Below are positions 58,901-64,000 of a stretch of 64,000 bases of DNA, in pieces. Each line of letters starts with the position of its first letter. The first letter of the stretch is position 1. Origin of the DNA: Synechococcus sp. CC9902. Its GTDB lineage: Bacteria > Cyanobacteriota > Cyanobacteriia > PCC-6307 > Cyanobiaceae. Location of the stretch: assembly GCF_000012505.1 (NCBI RefSeq), contig NC_007513.1:930001-994000 (forward strand), written 5' to 3'. The notes under the pieces are model-generated. The model was given only the letters and a program-made list of their open reading frames with translations, was not told where the DNA came from and did no database searches. The translations under genes and the position numbers were made by a program.

Positions 58901-59077
58901 CTAAGCCATCTCCTCATCTGTTTCATCGTCGTCGTACACATCGTTAAACCTGGCTACGCCTGCTTCTCGGAAGAGAAATTCCTTGGCGTGACGGAGACGT
59001 TTCGACCCCTCATCGGCCCAGGCTTCGCGATAGTCGCTGTCATGGTCCATCCGATGTGCTTCCTTGTATGGATACAT
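58901..59077 (-). CDS. 58-residue hypothetical protein
   Basis: ATG at 59075-59077, stop TAG 58901-58903. MYPYKEAHRMDHDSDYREAW then ADEGSKRLRHAKEFLFREAG and an acidic end NDVYDDDETDEEMA. Charged helical protein, good composition; divergent from the gene at 59088 by 10 bases. Function unknown. Confidence 0.65.
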   Translation of the reverse strand: MYPYKEAHRMDHDSDYREAWADEGSKRLRHAKEFLFREAGVARFNDVYDDDETDEEMA

Positions 59078-59087
59078 CCATCAAATA

Positions 59088-59393
59088 ATGACCGCTGACA
59101 AGGAGCTGCTGAAGGAAGTGGCGTTGGAGCTTTGGAACACCACGAAGAAACTCCGTCCCGGGTTACCAAAAGCCCCTAGAGCTCAGCTCGTTCTAAAGGC
59201 CCTTTTGACCCTCGGAGATATCAGCGACCAGCTACAGGCCGCCATGATTCTTGGGGTGATCGAAGCTCAGGAGCCTGATGATGAGCCGATTGAAACGAAG
59301 GAGAGCGAAGAGACCGTCGAAGACAAGACCGCTGAGCTTGAAGAATCACGCTCAACTCCGCGTGTCGTTCGGAAGCGTTCAGGCGCCAGCTAG
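59088..59393 (+). CDS. Hypothetical protein with acidic disordered tail
   Basis: 101 residues from the ATG at 59088 (MTADKELLKEVALELWNTTK). Helical head (residues 3-60, including LVLKALLTLGDISDQLQAAM), then a long Glu-rich tail (EPIETKESEETVEDKTAELE) ending basic VVRKRSGAS. Not recognised. Confidence 0.65.
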   Translation: MTADKELLKEVALELWNTTKKLRPGLPKAPRAQLVLKALLTLGDISDQLQAAMILGVIEAQEPDDEPIETKESEETVEDKTAELEESRSTPRVVRKRSGAS

Positions 59394-59398
59394 CCAGT

Positions 59399-59668
59399 TC
59401 AGGCGGCTGCTGTGCCTCGATTACGTCCCAGAGGTTCAATCCAATCGCTCAAAACGTGTTGATGGTGCGTCTGAGCGTTTGCTGTGTCGGAGTTGGCGAT
59501 TCGGCAGCCCAAATTCACCTCTCCGTCGTCCATCAGACGACCAAGACGGATGGCAGCGGCTTCTTCAGCGCGGCTGAATAAATCTTGATGGGATGCAAGC
59601 CAACCCACTTCAGCCTCTGTGATCACACCGGTCGTTAAGGATTCGAGAACAACTTCTCCGACGGTCAT
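59399..59668 (-). CDS. Small protein of dispersed family A (copy 3, 89 aa)
   Basis: The first 55 residues (MTVGEVVLESLTTGVITEAE, WLASHQDLFSRAEEAAAIRL, then GRLMDDGEVNLGCRI) align with copies 1 and 2; identity to copy 1 is high (EEAAA-x-RLGRL shared). A 30-residue polar tail (TANAQTHHQHVLSDWIEPLG, then RGTAAA) is unique. ATG at 59666-59668. Function unknown. Confidence 0.75.
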   Translation of the reverse strand: MTVGEVVLESLTTGVITEAEVGWLASHQDLFSRAEEAAAIRLGRLMDDGEVNLGCRIANSDTANAQTHHQHVLSDWIEPLGRNRGTAAA

Positions 59669-59745
59669 GGGATGGATGTAACGAATTTGTTACATCCTGG
59701 CGCGTGGCTCAGGCCGCCGTGGAAACGCTCCCGAAAAAGGCTTGA

Positions 59746-60543
59746 TTAAGCCGGCAAAACCTGTCGAAATCCATCGGCTTCCAGCACGGTTAATGGCGTG
59801 TCGTACAGAGCGCTCAGTTTCCTGGCTGTGAGCATTGCAGCGGGCGTTCCGTCTCCAACAATGCGACCTTTTTGAAGGAAGAGAACTCGCTGCATCTCCG
59901 GAATAATCGTGTCGATTCTGTGCGTGACTTGCATCAGGGTGGTGCCACGACGGCAGAGATCGCTCAGGGTATGCATCAGTTGGTGGCATCCCTTCAAATC
60001 CAATGCCCGGCTCGGTTCGTCCAGAACAAGAACGTCGGGTTCATGCACCAAGGCTCTCGCCATGAGCAGCCGACGCCGTTGGCCATCTGAAAGTTGGCCA
60101 TAGGGCTGATCAGAAATCGCCTGAAGATCGAGCTGTTGCAGCACCTGTTCTGCTCGGATGCGTTGAATTGAAGTTGGATTTTGGTCGTGTCCTAAGCGTG
60201 TCGACCCAAAAAATCCAGCAAGAACAAGATCTAAGGCGGAGATCGATCCTGGGATGCGTTCCTCCATCGGAGTACTGACGACTCCAAGGCGTTGTCGCAA
60301 TTGCCAAAGATTCACCGTCGAACGTCCGAACAGGTGCAGGTAGGCCTGGTCTTGAACAATTGGATGGAGCGAACGATCAATCAGTTTCACCAAACAACTC
60401 TTTCCGGCACCATTCGGGCCCAAAACAGTGGTCGACTCACCTAGCCGCAAGTCAAGGTTGATGTCGTGGAGCACAGGTGCTCCACCGAGCCAAGCTTCTC
60501 CATGACGGATCTCGAGCCAGGTGTTGGAGCCCAAATCAATCAA
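59746..60543 (-). CDS. ABC transporter ATP-binding protein (YlmA/ModF-like)
   Basis: 265 residues. Walker A VLGPNGAGKSCLVKLIDRS, signature QLSDGQRRRLLMARALVHEP (SDGQ in place of SGGQ), Walker B VLVLDEPSRALD and H-loop MQVTHRIDTI. Single ABC domain, no permease adjacent, as in the YlmA group of orphan ATPases. The ATG overlaps the Nudix gene stop by 8 bases, so the set fibrillin-like - Nudix - ABC is an operon. Confidence 0.88.
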   Translation of the reverse strand: MIDLGSNTWLEIRHGEAWLGGAPVLHDINLDLRLGESTTVLGPNGAGKSCLVKLIDRSLHPIVQDQAYLHLFGRSTVNLWQLRQRLGVVSTPMEERIPGSISALDLVLAGFFGSTRLGHDQNPTSIQRIRAEQVLQQLDLQAISDQPYGQLSDGQRRRLLMARALVHEPDVLVLDEPSRALDLKGCHQLMHTLSDLCRRGTTLMQVTHRIDTIIPEMQRVLFLQKGRIVGDGTPAAMLTARKLSALYDTPLTVLEADGFRQVLPA

Positions 60544-60982
60544 TCAGCAAACGTTGAATCACTTGGTCGAGCCCCGGTGCAATGGGTCGGACTTCGCTGC
60601 GTCGATCACTCCAGACGCTTCCTTGACGAAGCTCCTGCTTGGACGTGAGCTTGAGGTCTTGTCCCTCTAGCAGCGTTAACTGTTCCACGGGCACGCTCAG
60701 CTCACCACGAAACACGTGGGCTATCCGAGGTCCATTTTGACTTGTGAACCAGTGCTCCAGGGGGAAGGCTGGTTTCCAATTGATTTCTTCGAGCAATTCA
60801 CGATGCACGGCTTCAGAAGGCGTTTCATCAGCATCAAGATGGCCTCCAAACAGTCCCCAATGGCCTGGATAGAGAATCGATTCCAGGTCATCTCTGAGTT
60901 GTAGGAGCAATGCTCCGTTTCGTTCGAGAACGGCCAAAGCGACCTCGCGTTTCATTCGCTTCCTATCGAACGTTGGTTCCAA
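60536..60982 (-). CDS. Nudix hydrolase
   Basis: 148 residues. Nudix box GGHLDADETPSEAVHRELLE then EINW matches G-x5-E-x7-R-E-x2-E-E-x-G/N-x in order. Hydrolyses a nucleoside diphosphate-linked substrate, identity unknown. Start overlaps the end of the upstream gene by 31 bases and its stop overlaps the ABC gene. Confidence 0.9.
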   Translation of the reverse strand: MEPTFDRKRMKREVALAVLERNGALLLQLRDDLESILYPGHWGLFGGHLDADETPSEAVHRELLEEINWKPAFPLEHWFTSQNGPRIAHVFRGELSVPVEQLTLLEGQDLKLTSKQELRQGSVWSDRRSEVRPIAPGLDQVIQRLLID

Positions 60983-61470
60983 AGAGCTAAACCACCACCA
61001 CGACCGCGAGCAATCAACAAACCCTGGCTTGGATCGAGATGAATCAGGGCAAAAAAGGGCTGGCGTTGCAACGACGGTGTGTCGATCGCTTTGCTGAACC
61101 AGACCTTTTTACCAATTTTTAGCTGGACGCGATTAAAGCTGAAAAACAGCAGTGGGCGATTTCCCTTGAGCTGAGCTGAGCCCTGAAAACTGAGCTGCAA
61201 TCCGGAAACTTGAACTCGGTTCTCGATTTGAATGTGTTCGGGTTCAGGAGAGTCGTTTTCAGACGAGACAGTCAGAATTAAACACGCATTTAAGGCCCGA
61301 AGACAAACGTCCGTTCCCGGTGTTGAGGGGTCGCCCGAACGATTCCAGGTGGTTTGCAGGTGCCAGCATCCATTGAGATGATCTGCTTGGATACCACTGC
61401 CCTGGCGTCGAGCCTCGCGCTCGAGATTCAACAGTGAAGTTCTGTCGGGACTCGGTGCTGTTGTGATCAT
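60952..61470 (-). CDS. PAP/fibrillin-like protein (tentative)
   Basis: 172 residues from the ATG at 61470; an in-frame ATG at 61491 is the alternative. The pattern GSGIQADHLNGCWHLQTTWN then LRALNACLILTVSS, VQVSGLQLSFQGSAQLKGNR and IGKKVWFSKAIDTPS resembles the lipocalin-like PAP/fibrillin domain (G-x-W-x-L, E-N-x-V/F-x-F) of plastid globules. The family match is from memory and weak; treat as a suggestion. First gene of the three-gene run. Confidence 0.6.
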   Translation of the reverse strand: MITTAPSPDRTSLLNLEREARRQGSGIQADHLNGCWHLQTTWNRSGDPSTPGTDVCLRALNACLILTVSSENDSPEPEHIQIENRVQVSGLQLSFQGSAQLKGNRPLLFFSFNRVQLKIGKKVWFSKAIDTPSLQRQPFFALIHLDPSQGLLIARGRGGGLALWNQRSIGSE

Positions 61471-61508
61471 TGTGCGAAGCAATGCAGCCATCTTTCCGGA
61501 ACGAAACC

Positions 61509-61700
61509 ATGCAACCGGAACGCAGCCGAAAAGATGTATTGACTGGCTTCATCCTGAGAGGTTTCAGGATTGGAGCCAGCACGATTGCCATCCTCGAACT
61601 CTTGCGCAGTGATTGGACGAGTGCTGGCCTAGCCAGTTTGGCTTGGTTGATTTTTGTACAAGTTGAGAAGCGGCGAAACGCCCTCAAACCTCCGTCCTAA
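61509..61700 (+). CDS. Small membrane protein
   Basis: 63 residues from the ATG at 61509 (MQPERSRKDVLTGFILRGFR); the frame is open to 61470. One or two helices: GASTIAILELL and GLASLAWLIFVQVEK, basic tail. Its 3' end overlaps the convergent gene at 61684 by 17 bases. Function unknown. Confidence 0.6.
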   Translation: MQPERSRKDVLTGFILRGFRIGASTIAILELLRSDWTSAGLASLAWLIFVQVEKRRNALKPPS

Positions 61701-61869
61701 GAATCGAATCAATGCAATTGGGGTGAGCCCGAATGTAGGCATTGAATTCCATAGCCAACATGCGTGCTTCGAAAGCGTCGCTGGCATAGAAGCAAGATTC
61801 AAGTTTTTCGCCGTCTGATGTTTTATGCCGAACGGTGTAGGGGTTGCGGCCCTGATTCGAATTGGCCAT
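61684..61869 (-). CDS. Small hypothetical protein
   Basis: 61 residues from the ATG at 61869 (MANSNQGRNPYTVRHKTSDG). Beta-alpha-like: ESCFYASDAFEARMLAMEFN then AYIRAHPNCIDSILRTEV. The HKTSDG start and EARxxAxEFN pattern resemble small antiparallel-strand proteins of unknown function common in cyanobacteria and their phages. Confidence 0.6.
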   Translation of the reverse strand: MANSNQGRNPYTVRHKTSDGEKLESCFYASDAFEARMLAMEFNAYIRAHPNCIDSILRTEV

Positions 61870-62020
61870 GAAAGATGCCCCGTATGACTTCACCGTGGCA
61901 TTTGGTGTGTACTTGGCGCCATAGCCATTGATTCATGTTTGCGTTTCAACGTTTCATGAAGTTATGGAACATGCCGATCAATGAGCAAAAAAATGATGGC
62001 TCAAGCGTTGAATGCAGGTT

Positions 62021-62323
62021 TTACTGGCGAACTAAAAAATCCACAATCAGATCACCATCGTCATTACGTGTGATGCGGAAATCAAACTCTTCCACCTTGC
62101 CTGTCCAAATTCCTTCGTCTGGATCGGCTTGATCACCTTTGATGGACTGAACGATGTGGCCGTAAAGCTCTTGAAAGACGTGAGCTGCCACCTTGGCTGC
62201 CATAACCTCATCCATGTCGTCTAACTCATGGGCAGCAACGCTGCAGCCCTCAAGCATTTCTGAATCGAGGACATTTCCCTTGCCGATATCTTCAACGAGG
62301 AAGAGCAGATCTGAATGGTCCAT
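62021..62323 (-). CDS. Small hypothetical protein
   Basis: 100 residues from the ATG at 62323 (MDHSDLLFLVEDIGKGNVLD). Acidic, with a helical middle (DEVMAAKVAAHVFQELYGHI) and a final beta pair EEFDFRITRNDDGDLIVDFL. No known domain. Confidence 0.65.
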   Translation of the reverse strand: MDHSDLLFLVEDIGKGNVLDSEMLEGCSVAAHELDDMDEVMAAKVAAHVFQELYGHIVQSIKGDQADPDEGIWTGKVEEFDFRITRNDDGDLIVDFLVRQ

Positions 62324-62341
62324 AAGCGGTTTAATCCTCAA

Positions 62342-62753
62342 TTGAGTGTGTCAACACAAATCCCTGTTGTCAGCATCGCTGCATCTCAGAAAAAGAAAAA
62401 ATCTAGATTTCGCTTGGTACACGTCGGCAGGATAAAATTGTCGGGAATACAAACGCGAGCGATCGGGCGAAGAAGCCAGTACTGAAAATGTGTTGATAGC
62501 TATTGTTTCAATAAAGAAGATATGAAAATCCATGAGCAGCAATTGCCGAGCCCATTAAGAACGGTTTGTCCCAGCTGAGGGGATGTTGGTCTTGCCCGAT
62601 GTTGTTTGATGTATATGCGATGGTCCTTTTACCAGTTGAAAGTGATAAATATTTTTGTATGAATCAATAAATTGATAAATTTTTAATGTATTCGAAGTGT
62701 GTGGCAAATAATCGATCAATAAAGTCGTAGGGTTGTCTCATTTGAAATGGGTT
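62342..62753. other. 410-base gap
   Basis: AT-rich, especially 62600-62720. The only long frame (62351-62542 minus) has unconvincing composition. Probably regulatory sequence for the flanking small genes. Confidence 0.45.
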
Positions 62754-62996
62754 ATGCCGCATCCAACGGCTTCGATTATTGCCCAAGCCTCAACTGAGCA
62801 GTTAAAGGAATATTTGCTTGGCTTTACGGAAGAGGCTGCCATTCTGGCGGTCCGAGAATTGGTGAACCGTGGCGAACCCGCTGATCAAATCATTCAGGAG
62901 CTTGAGCATCAGCTTCAACCGAGCCTTGATAATGGAATGCCGATGCGTTCATGCCAGGCTTTGATCGCTGCACTGAAGTCTGAGTTCATTAAATAA
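62754..62996 (+). CDS. Small helical hypothetical protein
   Basis: 80 residues from the ATG at 62754 (MPHPTASIIAQASTEQLKEY). All helix: LLGFTEEAAILAVRELVNRG, EPADQIIQELEHQLQPSLDN, then RSCQALIAALKSEFIK. Alternating helices in pairs, as in ANTAR-like or phycobilisome-degradation-adaptor-like proteins, but no assignment is made. Confidence 0.65.
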   Translation: MPHPTASIIAQASTEQLKEYLLGFTEEAAILAVRELVNRGEPADQIIQELEHQLQPSLDNGMPMRSCQALIAALKSEFIK

Positions 62997-63103
62997 GAGC
63001 TTTATACATTGTTGGTTCAACCATTGAACTTTATGCCTGTCTGGTTTTGAGCTATTTGTTGTGTTCTCGCCAGATCAGACTAGGCTAAAAGACCCGAAAT
63101 TGA

Positions 63104-63361
63104 ATGATGAATCCAGCTTCTATTCGACGATTTATATTGACTTTAATGACCGGTTACCTAGCTATATTTGGCGTAAGGCAGCTCCCTTATGAATTTGATA
63201 ACGAATGGTTTGTTCTTATTCCAGTGCTTCTCGTCGTCTATGTTCTAACAACTTGGATTGATGGTCAGATATTTGGTGATAATGAAACTCAACTTTCGAT
63301 ACCTAAGAAGAAAAATCTAAGTCAAAATAAATCCGAAAAGAAAGGTTTTGGGGATGCTTAG
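63104..63361 (+). CDS. Two-helix membrane protein
   Basis: 85 residues. Helices RFILTLMTGYLAIFGV and EWFVLIPVLLVVYVLTTWI, basic tail rich in Lys/Ser (KKKNLSQNKSEKKGFGDA). A second ATG is one codon later. AT-rich. Function unknown. Confidence 0.65.
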   Translation: MMNPASIRRFILTLMTGYLAIFGVRQLPYEFDNEWFVLIPVLLVVYVLTTWIDGQIFGDNETQLSIPKKKNLSQNKSEKKGFGDA

Positions 63362-63391
63362 TGATGTTTCTAGTTGATGTTCTAGACCCTT

Positions 63392-64000
63392 TTAAGACTG
63401 TCCAGAATGGTTCTTGATCTCTGTATATGGATTGCGAACTGGTTTCCAGTTTCCTTTGTAGTGCGGGTATAAAAAAGTCCAGTCTTCATCAACACGAATC
63501 CCATGTGCTTTGAGTAGGCGTTTAGATGAATCCGATGTGGTGAAACCAATAGCAAATTTTTTCCTCTTCCCACAGGTATGAGCGATTGCATCAAGAACTT
63601 CTGTTCGTCCTTTTTTATCTTCAAGAACAGCCCGCTTCCACTGCCCATAAGCTTTATCACCGTGGCTAGTAATGATGGCTTCACGAATTTGTTTGGGCCC
63701 AGTTTTGTAAAAGTCACCAACTAAAACCGAAAGACCCCATCGGGGATAGGTTTCTTCAATCCCTTCATTGTCTTCTAGCTCAAGGGACCCACACCAGAAT
63801 CCGCTCATCCAACATAGTTGGGCACCATTTTTATATTTCTGTGCAAATAATCCCTTACCAGGTCTTCGAAGCAATAATTCAAGTTTAGCCGGAGCACGAA
63901 CAACTTCAGTGCTCTTTTCGAGGAAACTATCGCGAGTACTTCCCTCTCTACCTTTCTCCTCTAAATGAGTTTTTAATTCTTCGATGGTTGGTTCGTGGAA
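63392..64000 (-). CDS. Unknown protein, 5' end outside window
   Basis: The frame is open from the window edge to TGA at 63392-63394, at least 202 residues. Visible parts: charged helical start (HEPTIEELKTHLEEKGREGS), then RRPGKGLFAQKYKNGAQLCW, RWGLSVLVGDFYKTGPKQIR and DEDWTFLYPHYKGNWKPVRN. Soluble alpha/beta protein with two Lys/Gly-rich segments. AT-rich like the right end. I do not recognise the family. Confidence 0.65.
   Translation of the reverse strand, partial: FHEPTIEELKTHLEEKGREGSTRDSFLEKSTEVVRAPAKLELLLRRPGKGLFAQKYKNGAQLCWMSGFWCGSLELEDNEGIEETYPRWGLSVLVGDFYKTGPKQIREAIITSHGDKAYGQWKRAVLEDKKGRTEVLDAIAHTCGKRKKFAIGFTTSDSSKRLLKAHGIRVDEDWTFLYPHYKGNWKPVRNPYTEIKNHSGQS

Noticed and set aside
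62351-62542. 63-codon minus-strand frame
   Set aside because: Composition and lack of a start signal do not support coding.

Overview
The window looks like part of a marine picocyanobacterial chromosome, most likely Synechococcus. This is read from gene content: psbA (D1), psbY, a high-light-inducible protein, a phycobilisome linker, an IsiA/Pcb-type chlorophyll antenna, an orange carotenoid protein (OCP) operon, two plant-type ferredoxins, a Mn-type metal ABC transporter, and very many tiny single-helix or soluble proteins packed between short genes. No rRNA, tRNA, CRISPR array, transposase or integrase was recognised. About thirty small genes (29-60 codons) were found by reading the sequence directly; the weakest are marked.

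Layout. 1-3.6 kb: 5' end of trpS, two conserved hypotheticals, a CDF metal exporter and a DUF697 membrane protein. 3.6-4.9 kb: psbA with a promoter-like element and a strong terminator. 5-12.6 kb: small proteins, OsmC, DUF924, an outer-membrane DUF481 operon and a TauE/SafE permease. 12.7-17.3 kb: NAD(P)-binding protein, DoxX, alpha/beta hydrolase, cytochrome P450 and rpsU. 17.4-22.1 kb: small proteins, a zinc-ribbon protein of phage/HNH flavour and a DUF2130 coiled-coil putative nuclease. 22.2-25.7 kb: ocp-crtW-frp-GH57 photoprotection operon. 26-34.3 kb: Nif11-like peptide, SDR, J-domain protein, LuxR regulator, RRM protein and Cu/Zn SOD. 34.5-44.4 kb: epimerase, DCC protein, glycosyltransferase 2, serine hydrolase and cupin.

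44.4-52.9 kb is visibly AT-rich and sparsely coding. It carries a light-harvesting and electron-transfer set: a divergent ferredoxin, hli plus a 50-residue partner, a CpcG-type linker with a C-terminal membrane helix (CpcL-like), psbY and an IsiA/Pcb antenna. 53-61 kb returns to ordinary composition: uridine-kinase-like protein, petF, nth, then mntC-mntA and mntB separated by an oppositely oriented acyltransferase, then an ABC ATPase, a Nudix protein and a fibrillin-like protein. The right end holds small hypotheticals and a truncated unknown gene.

Two families of small paralogs are dispersed through the window: family A at 7.6, 11.8 and 59.5 kb, and family B at 30.4 and 32.6 kb. Functional themes are light capture and photoprotection (D1, OCP/FRP/CrtW, HLIP, IsiA/Pcb, CpcL-like, PsbY), metal and oxidative stress handling (CDF, Mn transporter, SodC, OsmC) and short membrane peptides of unknown role.
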